From NCBI GenBank assembly GCA_034112085.1, contig JAWUWD010000025.1:1-31194 (forward strand): DNA of 31,194 nt, read 5' to 3'. Position 1 is the stretch's first letter. Each line of letters begins with the position of its first letter. This document shows positions 24,238 through 31,193 of this stretch, piece by piece. The notes under the pieces are model-generated. The model had not been told where the DNA came from. It was given only the letters and a program-made list of their open reading frames with translations, and did not search any database. Position numbers and translations under genes: made by a program. The stretch comes from JAWUWD01 sp034112085. GTDB lineage: Bacteria; Bacteroidota; Bacteroidia; Cytophagales; Cyclobacteriaceae.

Positions 24238-24723
24238 TTATTGTAAAGGCTTGAATTGTTCGAAACCCTGTCTACATCCATGGCAGTAATGTATTGAGCG
24301 ACAAAGTGTTGGGCCAAAAGGCGTCTTCATTTCTGTATTATCACTATCACAATGAGGGCAATTCACATTTTCTAGAATGTCTAAGTCTATGACTAGCTCA
24401 TTTTGAGGAGGAGGTGCAATTCCAAATTTTTTGATAGCTTTCCTTCCTTTCTCAGAAATCATATCAGAATTCCAATGATCTTTGAAAGTAACGTTTACTT
24501 TGCAGTCATCAATACCGTACTTTTTCAAAGTGTCAATGATGTCATCTTTCATCATATCGATAGCTGGACAACCAGAAAAAGTTGGCGTCATCGTCACGAT
24601 AACTTTTGAGTCATCAAGTTCCACTTTACGAATCACTCCCAAATCAACTAATGAAAGCACTGGGATCTCTGGATCTTTCACTTCTTCTAACCAAGAGAAT
24701 ATGTCGTTTTTAGTTATCACCAT
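24238..24723 (-). CDS. paaD: Phenylacetyl-CoA epoxidase maturation subunit PaaD
   Basis: 161 residues. An N-terminal MIP18/DUF59-type domain (about 8-80: WLEEVKDPEIPVLSLVDLG, then TPTFSGCPAIDMM with Cys52) is followed by a C-terminal zinc-ribbon with C122-x2-C125, C141 and C147-x2-C150. This domain order is diagnostic for PaaD (also named PaaJ), which assists iron-sulfur or metal loading of the epoxidase. It overlaps the end of paaC by 7 nt (ATGGTGA) and completes a paaABCD set. The reductase gene paaE, which usually follows, is not here. Confidence 0.93.
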   Translation of the reverse strand: MVITKNDIFSWLEEVKDPEIPVLSLVDLGVIRKVELDDSKVIVTMTPTFSGCPAIDMMKDDIIDTLKKYGIDDCKVNVTFKDHWNSDMISEKGRKAIKKFGIAPPPQNELVIDLDILENVNCPHCDSDNTEMKTPFGPTLCRSIHYCHGCRQGFEQFKPLQ

Positions 24724-25472
24724 TCTGCGCTAGGGTCAACAGTGAACACTTCAGACATTTCTGTTAATAATGGCTGCAAGTGCTCTGTATGTTCGCCATA
24801 TCGTCCACCAAGGTGGGCTTCTTCTGCTGCAAGATCAGGTAAAACCAAGTCTGTTGAGGCGATTACTTTGTCTATTTCGTGAATCCACTGTTCTCTGAGC
24901 AAATGTTCTCCAATAAATATTTTATCATCGATTAAATCACCTTCGTATTTGGACTCTTCGAAAATTCCTAGTGCATATGGGAAGGCAACGTTTATCGCTT
25001 TCTGCATTCTTTCAATCGACTCGTCTGTTGCTGTACCAAGTTGTTTGATCCAAGTATTTGCATGCATGATATGATATTGAATTTCTCCTTTGATCTTAGC
25101 AGAAACATCTGCTATTGGCTCAAATTTGGACTTAGCTAGTGCATTGAATCTCAAGTATTCTGCAGTGTCAAAAAGGAAATGCCTTACCAAGCTGAAGTCG
25201 TATTCACCGATAGGTAATTCTACCAATTGACAGTTATGAAATTGGGGGGAATTTCTAGTGAATGCGACAGTGTCAGGATCAGACTCGCCCATTTCATGTA
25301 AGATAGAATAGAATGCTAAGCTTTGACCGATTTTGTCTTGTGCCATAGAGCAAAAGGCAATATCCTCTTCCAGTATAGGTCCTAAGCCATTCCATTCAGA
25401 GTTTCTGTGACCGATGATCAATTGATCATCTGCCATTTTATAAAGCAGGTCTTTTATTGCTAATTCGTTCAT
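24717..25472 (-). CDS. paaC: Phenylacetyl-CoA epoxidase structural subunit PaaC
   Basis: 251 residues from the ATG at 25472. Ferritin-like helical fold with family motifs: ADDQLIIGHRNSEW, GPILEEDIAFCSMAQDKIGQ, and near the C-terminus GGRYGEHTEHLQPLLTEM. PaaC is the non-catalytic partner of PaaA in the di-iron 1,2-phenylacetyl-CoA epoxidase. The frame runs 24 codons further upstream into the end of paaB, but the chosen ATG begins 4 nt after the paaB stop and gives the normal N-terminus, so the longer version is rejected. Confidence 0.93.
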   Translation of the reverse strand: MNELAIKDLLYKMADDQLIIGHRNSEWNGLGPILEEDIAFCSMAQDKIGQSLAFYSILHEMGESDPDTVAFTRNSPQFHNCQLVELPIGEYDFSLVRHFLFDTAEYLRFNALAKSKFEPIADVSAKIKGEIQYHIMHANTWIKQLGTATDESIERMQKAINVAFPYALGIFEESKYEGDLIDDKIFIGEHLLREQWIHEIDKVIASTDLVLPDLAAEEAHLGGRYGEHTEHLQPLLTEMSEVFTVDPSAEW

Positions 25473-25476
25473 AGTA

Positions 25477-26100
25477 CTAATTGGAAGCAGTTTGTTCTTC
25501 TTTGAATTTTTTGATTTTATCAAGCGCCTTATAGGCAATAGCATCTCTGAATTTTTTCTCTGAAAGGGTGCTCCAAATCACGCGTTGATCGTCCGTGTTG
25601 AACAATAGGTCAGCATGTTTGATCACCCATACATTTAACACTACTTTTCCGGTGTTGTAGGTGCTTCCAGCTTGAGTATACGCATCGTGAAATCCTTTGG
25701 CAGAAACACTCCCTTGATGCATCATATGTTTTCCTCGTTTGAAGAGATGGAAGATTTCATAAGTTTCTTCTTTACCGTCTTTTTCTGGTTCTATCGATAC
25801 ATGATCATATACGTTTTCAGAATTGTCAGTCATCGGAGAGACCATTATTTTCTCAGTTTCTACTACAGCTAGTCCTGTACATGTGCCTCTTCGACTAAAT
25901 TGCTCTTTACCGAAAAGAAAGGCCATATCCTTGTTAGGAGCGTGAACAATCCCTTCGTGCTGATATGGTTTGGTTTCTTTAGACTGAACAAAAACTTCAT
26001 AAGTCTCAAACTGATCCATTGAAGTTTTAGGCTGCAGCTCTTTATGATATTTATAGATGTCAACTCTGTTGAGCCTTGGGTCGAGTGATGGTATGCTCAT
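25477..26100 (-). CDS. paaB: Phenylacetyl-CoA epoxidase subunit PaaB, two-repeat form
   Basis: 207 residues, about twice the length of Escherichia coli PaaB (95). Two homologous halves are visible: ETYEVFVQSKETKPYQHEG to ETEKI (32-84) and ETYEIFHLFKRGKHMMHQG to VWVIKHADL (112-165), each with the PaaB-fold pattern of an ETYEIF strand followed by HxG and a helix. An N-terminal extension and a helical C-terminal tail are also present. PaaB bridges PaaAC heterodimers in the epoxidase complex. It starts 1 nt after the paaA stop. The duplicated architecture may let one polypeptide do the work of a PaaB dimer, which is an inference. Confidence 0.88.
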   Translation of the reverse strand: MSIPSLDPRLNRVDIYKYHKELQPKTSMDQFETYEVFVQSKETKPYQHEGIVHAPNKDMAFLFGKEQFSRRGTCTGLAVVETEKIMVSPMTDNSENVYDHVSIEPEKDGKEETYEIFHLFKRGKHMMHQGSVSAKGFHDAYTQAGSTYNTGKVVLNVWVIKHADLLFNTDDQRVIWSTLSEKKFRDAIAYKALDKIKKFKEEQTASN

Positions 26101-26101
26101 A

Positions 26102-27088
26102 TTATGCTAATGGAGTTACGTATTTTGATTTTGGATTTAGTAAGGCTCTTCGGACCCATCTACCACGCTCTTCAGCCATAGCTCTCACAGCTAATCTTTC
26201 TTTGTTGCAAGGGCCATCGCCATTGATCACACGCTTGAATTCTTCCCAGTCTGGTTCAGTGTATTCCCATTGTCTGGTTTCTTCATTCTTCTTCAGATTC
26301 TCATCTGGAATCGTCAATCCAAGTTCCCAAATTTTCGGTACATACATGTCTAGGAATTGATTGCGACATTCGTCATTAGAAGCCATCTTAACCTTCCACC
26401 TCATTAGTACCTCTGTATGTGTTGATATTTTATCGCTTGGGCCAAAGAAATGCATCATTGGAGCCCACCATCGATTGAGTGCTTCCTGCATCATTTCTCT
26501 TTGCTTTGGAGTGCCAGTAGCCAAATGAATTACGCAATGATGTCCGTATTTCAAATGGAAAGATTCTTCAATACATATTCTATCCAATGCACGACAATAT
26601 GGACCGTAACTACCTTTTGCATTTGCCAATTGATTGACAATAGCACCGGCATCTACTAACCATGATATGAAACATGAATCCGCCCAAGTTAGGGCAGGGT
26701 AGTTAAATATGTTTGAGTATTTAGATTTACCGCTGATCAAGTCATCTATCATCTGCTCTCTAGATTTACCTAAAGTTTCAGCTGCACTATATAGCAATTG
26801 ACCATGACCAACTTCATCCTGTACTTTAGCCATTAAGGCTAGCTTTCTTTTGAATCCTGGTGCTCTAGTTACCCAAGTTCCTTCAGGAAGAGAGCCTATG
26901 ATTTCGCTATGAGCGTGTTGCTCGATCATTCGGATCAATTGTCTCTTATACAAGTCAGGCATCCAGTCACTTGGTTCGATTTTTTCACCGCGAGCGATTC
27001 TTGCCTCAAACTCTGCCAATTTTTCCGGATCTTCATCCTGAATTGACTTAGATTTTAATTTTTCAAAAGTATTTCCTCCTCCGTACAT
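26102..27088 (-). CDS. paaA: Phenylacetyl-CoA epoxidase catalytic subunit PaaA
   Basis: 328 residues (E. coli PaaA is a little over 300). Di-iron ligand motifs: EQHAHSE (56-62), DEVGHGQLL with E92 and H95, and EESFHLKYGHH with E175 and H178. The two ExxH pairs are 83 residues apart, as expected for the ferritin-like fold. With PaaB and PaaC it epoxidises the aromatic ring of phenylacetyl-CoA using O2 in the cytoplasm. It lies 3 nt after the TetR gene and 1 nt before paaB, so tetR-paaABCD is evidently one operon. Nothing suggests degeneration. Confidence 0.95.
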   Translation of the reverse strand: MYGGGNTFEKLKSKSIQDEDPEKLAEFEARIARGEKIEPSDWMPDLYKRQLIRMIEQHAHSEIIGSLPEGTWVTRAPGFKRKLALMAKVQDEVGHGQLLYSAAETLGKSREQMIDDLISGKSKYSNIFNYPALTWADSCFISWLVDAGAIVNQLANAKGSYGPYCRALDRICIEESFHLKYGHHCVIHLATGTPKQREMMQEALNRWWAPMMHFFGPSDKISTHTEVLMRWKVKMASNDECRNQFLDMYVPKIWELGLTIPDENLKKNEETRQWEYTEPDWEEFKRVINGDGPCNKERLAVRAMAEERGRWVRRALLNPKSKYVTPLA

Positions 27089-27091
27089 AGG

Positions 27092-27676
27092 TTATTTTTT
27101 TTTCAATCCATTAATAAGTAAATCCGCCAATTGATTGCTCACATACTCTTGATCAAGTTCATTGGTTGGGTTGTACCAGTTAGGCATCCAGTTCAGTGAT
27201 GAAAAGATAGTCATCACAGCCATTTTTTTATCAATATCTCCAAATTCTCCATCCTTTATTCCTTGTTGGATAAATCTCTTGAACCTGTTGATGTAATTTA
27301 TTCTTCGTAACAAAAATTCTTGCAAGTATGGTTCACTGAGGTTACGATATTCATTTAGAAATACAGCAGATGCTGCAAGGTCTTTCGCTATCACCTTAGT
27401 ATGCGATTTTATTCCTCTTCGCAGCTTTTCACTTGCGCTGATGTCCATGCTGTCTACAGAGTCCAAGCCAGATGTGAATTCATTGGCTATTTCAAAACAG
27501 ATTTTTTGTAGAATTTCTTCTTTTGACTTGATATGGGAATATAGACTTGCCGCTTCTATACCCAAGGAAGTGGCAAGATCTCTCATTGAAGTTGCCGCAT
27601 AGCCTTTTTGCTTGAACATCTCAGTAGCATGTAAGATCACTTGTTCTTTTCTTGATGTTTTTACTACTGAAATCAT
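27092..27676 (-). CDS. TetR/AcrR family transcriptional regulator of the paa operon
   Basis: 194 residues. An N-terminal helix-turn-helix (about 10-55: ILHATEMFKQKGYAATSMRD, LATSLGIEAASLYSHIKSKE) is followed by an all-helical ligand-binding/dimerisation domain, as in other TetR regulators. It is the first gene of the run ending in paaD and is separated from paaA by only 3 nt, so it is probably autoregulated together with the epoxidase genes. By analogy with PaaR-type repressors the inducer may be phenylacetyl-CoA (inference). A -7-like element lies 4 nt before the ATG, suggesting a leaderless or nearly leaderless message. Confidence 0.9.
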   Translation of the reverse strand: MISVVKTSRKEQVILHATEMFKQKGYAATSMRDLATSLGIEAASLYSHIKSKEEILQKICFEIANEFTSGLDSVDSMDISASEKLRRGIKSHTKVIAKDLAASAVFLNEYRNLSEPYLQEFLLRRINYINRFKRFIQQGIKDGEFGDIDKKMAVMTIFSSLNWMPNWYNPTNELDQEYVSNQLADLLINGLKKK

Positions 27677-27680
27677 GATA

Positions 27681-27688
27681 CAAAAATA
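27681..27688 (-). promoter_or_regulatory. -7 promoter element of the tetR-paa operon
   Basis: On the minus strand TATTTTTG (27688-27681) is a full match to TAnnTTTG. Only TATC separates it from the ATG at 27676. A -33 TTTG is not clear (a TTTTA lies at a suitable distance). The expected start point is at or near the start codon. Confidence 0.5.
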
Positions 27689-27727
27689 GCAATTAAGCTA
27701 GATATTAAAACTTTCAGAAAATGATTA

Positions 27728-27760
27728 TTGTCTCGATTGAAGATTAAATACTTACTTTCG
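27728..27760 (+). promoter_or_regulatory. Possible divergent promoter for the four-helix membrane protein
   Basis: TTG at 27728-27730 and TACTTTCG at 27753-27760 (one mismatch to TAnnTTTG), 22 nt apart, lie just 5 nt before the ATG at 27766. It would be divergent from the tetR promoter within the same 89-bp gap. Moderate support. Confidence 0.4.
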
Positions 27761-27765
27761 CTGCC

Positions 27766-28320
27766 ATGGCAAAGAATGATCAACAACTAGCACAAAAATT
27801 ATCAGACCTTTATACTCGATTGAATCTTGTGTTTCATGCAATATTAGCACTGCCTTTGGTCGCATTTGTGTGGCTGTACTTGGAGTCAAAAGCTGGAAAT
27901 TCTACCCCCTTGGTCTCTGAAGAGTATGTGATTCAATCCTTGAATTTAGTAATTCCGGTATTGGTATTGGGTTTGATATTAGCTGCTTTTGTAATATTCA
28001 AATCAGGACTTCGATCTATTAATCCAAAGAACGAACTGCTGGCTAGGATGACTATATATTTCAATAAATCCATAGTGCTTTTTGCCATGTTGGAAATGGC
28101 ATTAATCCTGAGTCTAGTAGGCTACTACTTGACTCAAAAAGATGCTATGCTAGCGATTTATGTAATTGTTTTGGTGTTTTTCTCGTTATATAAACCAACC
28201 CTTCAAAGGGTGTCTAATCAGCTTGGTGTCAAAGGAGAGGATAAGGTGTTTTTGATTGATTGTAGAAGGATAGGAAGAGGAGAGGAGAAGGAAGAAAGAA
28301 ATACCCATGCACCTCTATGA
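27766..28320 (+). CDS. Four-helix inner membrane protein of unknown function
   Basis: 184 residues with four hydrophobic segments (about 20-41, 58-80, 101-122 and 126-143) and short charged loops, followed by a basic and acidic cytoplasmic tail (RRIGRGEEKEER). No signal peptide and no catalytic motif recognised. The ATG is the first start after a promoter-like TACTTTCG. It is transcribed divergently from tetR and faces the barrel gene at 28347 with a 26-nt gap. The last ~25 residues, after the helix-rich part, are of low complexity. Confidence 0.75.
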   Translation: MAKNDQQLAQKLSDLYTRLNLVFHAILALPLVAFVWLYLESKAGNSTPLVSEEYVIQSLNLVIPVLVLGLILAAFVIFKSGLRSINPKNELLARMTIYFNKSIVLFAMLEMALILSLVGYYLTQKDAMLAIYVIVLVFFSLYKPTLQRVSNQLGVKGEDKVFLIDCRRIGRGEEKEERNTHAPL

Positions 28321-28346
28321 TAGGGCGCATGGATATATTTGTCTCT

Positions 28347-29096
28347 CTAAATAATTATCCCAAAACTAAAGGCGTTAAGTTGTGGGCCTTTGTTTTCTGC
28401 AAATAATTCGCTTACGTCATAATTGATGAAAAAATCAACGTCTCTATACCCAGCTTGTAGTCTTCCGCCATATCTCCAAGTATTCAAGAAGTAGTTGTCT
28501 TTATTTTTATCTCTTTTTTTGCTGCCTTCTATCTCGTAGACTGCCTTTGAGTGGCTGTCAATTTTGTAACCAGCATAAGCACCAACCCCAATTCTGAACC
28601 CATCTTGTTTGTGATGCCAAGAACTTCTATATCTGCGCTTGTCATTTGAGAAGTCAAGCATAGGCACTACAGTTATATTGAGGTAAGAACTAGTCAGTTT
28701 ACTTTTAGTTAAATTAAGTTCCGGACGGTCATCCTTTATGAACTCAATACGATCATCTAATTTGATAATTCTCGTTGCTGCATCTTCAAATTTGAAATTG
28801 TACCAACTAAGACTTCCTCCCCATTGTAAGTATAGCGCTCCTCCAATATGAGTGTTGTTGACAGAGTTGATAGCAAAATTCCAGGAGCCTATCGGCTTAA
28901 CAGCATATTGGGCATTACTTTCTTGAGGTGACTTGCCATTTTCTAGGATGTTGTTGATCCCAAGATCAAAATTCATTGAATGGCGTGTTCCGAGATTTCT
29001 TTGCATACGTCTTTCACTTTTTTCATCTTGGTCATTTTGAGCGAATACCATTACAGAGAACAGTAAAGCGATCATTAGTGTTGTTAGCTTTTTCAT
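28347..29096 (-). CDS. Outer-membrane beta-barrel protein (short paralogue)
   Basis: 249 residues with a signal peptide (ending VFAQ, about residue 20) and a barrel-like series of amphipathic strands ending in a terminal strand LNAFSFGIII. It is homologous along its barrel part to the next gene upstream: NFDLGINN, EDGKS-like ENGKSPQ, GSWNFAINS, HIGGAL, SWYNFKFEDA, YFLNTWRYGGRLQAGY and FFINYDVSELF all have counterparts there. It lacks the long N-terminal region of that paralogue. It lies 94 nt downstream of the paralogue in the same direction, so it is a tandem duplicate, probably the last gene of the sigma-associated operon. Substrate or function unknown. Confidence 0.8.
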   Translation of the reverse strand: MKKLTTLMIALLFSVMVFAQNDQDEKSERRMQRNLGTRHSMNFDLGINNILENGKSPQESNAQYAVKPIGSWNFAINSVNNTHIGGALYLQWGGSLSWYNFKFEDAATRIIKLDDRIEFIKDDRPELNLTKSKLTSSYLNITVVPMLDFSNDKRRYRSSWHHKQDGFRIGVGAYAGYKIDSHSKAVYEIEGSKKRDKNKDNYFLNTWRYGGRLQAGYRDVDFFINYDVSELFAENKGPQLNAFSFGIII

Positions 29097-29144
29097 GATT
29101 TTTGAGTTTGTTGTTTGATTTATTTTGAATGTAATTTTCCTGAT

Positions 29145-29160
29145 TAGCCCGTTTAGGCTA
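29145..29160 (-). other. Small hairpin between the two barrel genes
   Basis: TAGCC (29145-29149) and GGCTA (29156-29160) pair around a 6-nt loop in the 94-nt gap. No T-run follows in the direction of transcription, so it is at most a weak terminator or an RNA-stability element. Confidence 0.3.
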
Positions 29161-29190
29161 TTGATTTATATTAAATATGTTCGTTTGATA

Positions 29191-30270
29191 TTAGAAAGTT
29201 ATTCCGAAACTAAAGGCGTTAAGCTTAGGTCCTTTCCCTGTAGTAAACAGCTCATTAATGTCATAATTAACGAAAAAGTCCGTGCCTTTATAACCTAGTT
29301 GAAGTCTTGCGCCATACCTCCAGTTGTTAAGGAAGAAGTTATCCCTATCCTTATCCCTTTCTCTTTTTCCATCCAGCTTGTAACGATACTTGGTATGGCT
29401 GCCGAGTCTATACCCTCCATAAACTCCAGCACCCATTCTAAAACTTTTGTTATCCCTACCAAAGTCCAAAACAGGTACTAAACTAATATTGGCAAATGAA
29501 GCAGTTAATTTGCTTTTTTTGAAACTATCGCCAGCAGGACCACTTATGAATTGAACATCTGTATCGGTTTTGAGAAGTCTAGTACTAGCGTCTTCAAACT
29601 TGAAATTGTACCAACTGATGCCAATACTGGTCTCAATAGATAGGGCGCCTCCTATATGATTTTTATGGACTGAGTTGATTGCAAAGTACCAGGATCCCCA
29701 TGGCTTGACTGTGTGCTGGGCATTGTCACTACTTGGAGATTTTCCGTCTTCCACATAATTATTGATGCCAAGATCAAAGTTGATAAAGTGATTGCTGCCA
29801 ATCTTGTTACTGATTACAATATTGTTGCCGTCATCAGTCCATCTTTTCCCTTGTTCTTTCCACTTCTCACCTTTATCTCTCCAATCATCTTCACGCTCTC
29901 TCCAACTATTATCTTCGTCACGTTCTCTCCAGCTGTTATCATCTGCTTTATTATTGTCTTCAGTTGACTCTCGTTCTGATATTTCATCACTCAGTGATAA
30001 GCTATCCCTTAGGTATTGATCACTCTCTTGTTCAGTAATAAGGGTTGTGTCAGCTTCTATTTTTGATTTCATATCGCTAACCAAGGCGTTGAGGTCATAA
30101 GATTGCAGCGCATTAAGATCTTCTTTATCATTGATGTGAAAGATTATCTTGCTACTACTTCCAAAGTTGATAATCACGGTATCAGCTTTGGATTGTGCCT
30201 GATGAATTAAAGGCATCAATATTAGGGAGACCGCGAGAGAATATTTTTGTATTTGATGTAAGTATTTCAT
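29191..30270 (-). CDS. Outer-membrane beta-barrel protein with Trp-heptad spacer (long paralogue)
   Basis: 359 residues. Signal peptide (about 1-26, ending HQAQ). Then comes a small N-terminal domain (28-75: KADTVIINFGSSSKIIFHIN, DLNALQSYDLNALV) that resembles a stretch seen in other sigma-linked envelope proteins of this phylum as I recall them. A highly charged spacer (111-144) follows with Trp at 114, 123, 130, 137 and 144, and then a C-terminal barrel homologous to the downstream gene (HFINFDLGINN, SWYNFKFEDAS, FLNNWRYGARLQLGY, LNAFSFGITF). It starts 7 nt after the anti-sigma-like gene. It probably belongs to the same envelope-stress operon. No enzymatic role is visible. Confidence 0.8.
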   Translation of the reverse strand: MKYLHQIQKYSLAVSLILMPLIHQAQSKADTVIINFGSSSKIIFHINDKEDLNALQSYDLNALVSDMKSKIEADTTLITEQESDQYLRDSLSLSDEISERESTEDNNKADDNSWRERDEDNSWREREDDWRDKGEKWKEQGKRWTDDGNNIVISNKIGSNHFINFDLGINNYVEDGKSPSSDNAQHTVKPWGSWYFAINSVHKNHIGGALSIETSIGISWYNFKFEDASTRLLKTDTDVQFISGPAGDSFKKSKLTASFANISLVPVLDFGRDNKSFRMGAGVYGGYRLGSHTKYRYKLDGKRERDKDRDNFFLNNWRYGARLQLGYKGTDFFVNYDINELFTTGKGPKLNAFSFGITF

Positions 30271-30277
30271 TGTCGTG

Positions 30278-31096
30278 TTATTTTGAGTTATTCTTCTTGC
30301 TCAAGCTTAGGAAGCTGTTCTTCGCATTTCTAAGATTACCAATTCCTTTTGGGTTATTTTTGATGTTTTTAGCGAAAGCCATTGCTTTCCCAAATGAAGA
30401 CTTCTTCTCTTCTTCTACAGTGGTCTTAGCAATACTTTGTGCTGTGACAGCTGGCTTAAGTGTGTAGACCAACTTGATAGCTCCACTCTCTTTTGATATT
30501 GGAGTTGTTGATTGATCTTCATTGTTTACCGCAATGTTATCTTCGATAACAAGTTCGGTGATGTCAATATTTAGTATGCTGTCTCTAGATGTGCTATCTT
30601 TAAGCTCTGTTGGTAATTCAATCAATGGATCATTTATCGCCAAGTTACTTTGTTGCTGAATCATGAAGAGTTGCGGCTTCTTTTTCGGGGGTTTATTCTT
30701 TTTTATCTCTTTAGAGGCTGATTTTGGATCAGTAGTGCTGTTTACTTTTTCAGTTGATTCTTTTCGTGGTGCTTGCTCGGGATTGTCACTGATGATGGGA
30801 AGATTCAATATTTCATCCACATCTGCAGAATCAACGCTGGAAATAATCACAGGATGATCCTCATTCTGTTGAGCAATATTTAGATTTGAGCTTATCTGAT
30901 TATCAGATCCGAACATTACCCATCCAAAAGTGAATAGAATTAGAACACTCGCAGCTAGACTCATCCAGAAGATAATGCCTTTCTTTTTGCTATGCACCAG
31001 TTGATCTTCAAGTTTTGACCAAGCAGCAGGTGATGGAGTGAACTCGCTGCCTGCCAGCTTTTTACTAAAAAGGTCGTCTATCTTATGCTTTGTCAT
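30278..31096 (-). CDS. Probable anti-sigma factor, single-pass membrane protein
   Basis: 272 residues: an N-terminal cytoplasmic helix (1-38, with the FTPSPAAWSKLEDQL pattern typical of Bacteroidota proteins encoded after ECF sigma genes), one transmembrane helix (about 40-62), then a long, low-complexity, Pro/Lys/Ser-rich periplasmic part with a basic C-terminus. It overlaps the tail of a sigma factor gene by 14 nt and precedes the barrel gene by 7 nt. The overlap, topology and N-terminal pattern match those of the gene at 16650-17195. Anti-sigma activity is inferred from context. No zinc motif is present. Confidence 0.72.
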   Translation of the reverse strand: MTKHKIDDLFSKKLAGSEFTPSPAAWSKLEDQLVHSKKKGIIFWMSLAASVLILFTFGWVMFGSDNQISSNLNIAQQNEDHPVIISSVDSADVDEILNLPIISDNPEQAPRKESTEKVNSTTDPKSASKEIKKNKPPKKKPQLFMIQQQSNLAINDPLIELPTELKDSTSRDSILNIDITELVIEDNIAVNNEDQSTTPISKESGAIKLVYTLKPAVTAQSIAKTTVEEEKKSSFGKAMAFAKNIKNNPKGIGNLRNAKNSFLSLSKKNNSK

Positions 31097-31193
31097 GACC
31101 TATTATTTTTTGATTTAACATTTTTTCACTTTCTAGAAGTTGCTTTTGCAATAATGCTCTTGCTCTACTTAATTGAGACTTAGAGGGGTTGAT
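31083..31193 (-). CDS. ECF sigma factor, C-terminal 36 residues only (rest beyond window)
   Basis: The minus-strand frame from 31193 to the TAA at 31083-31085 reads INPSKSQLSRARALLQKQ and onwards to GHDKA. This matches the end of an ECF sigma-70 region 4: recognition helix end (SKSQLSRAR), then a short Leu-rich helix. The same SKSQ-x-(S/N)RxKxxL layout ends the sigma factor at 16112-16660. The upstream part lies outside the window. It is overlapped by the anti-sigma-like gene, which supports a sigma/anti-sigma/barrel operon. Confidence 0.75.
   Translation of the reverse strand: MNPSKSQLSRARALLQKQLLESEKMLNQKIIGHDKA

Noticed and set aside
25473..25544. Extended N-terminus of PaaC (24 more residues)
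   Set aside because: It would overlap most of the paaB tail and adds a basic stretch foreign to the family. The ATG at 25472 fits the operon spacing.
29713..30019. Plus-strand reading frames opposite the long barrel protein
   Set aside because: They arise from the low-complexity, Trp/Arg/Glu-rich spacer and have no independent support.
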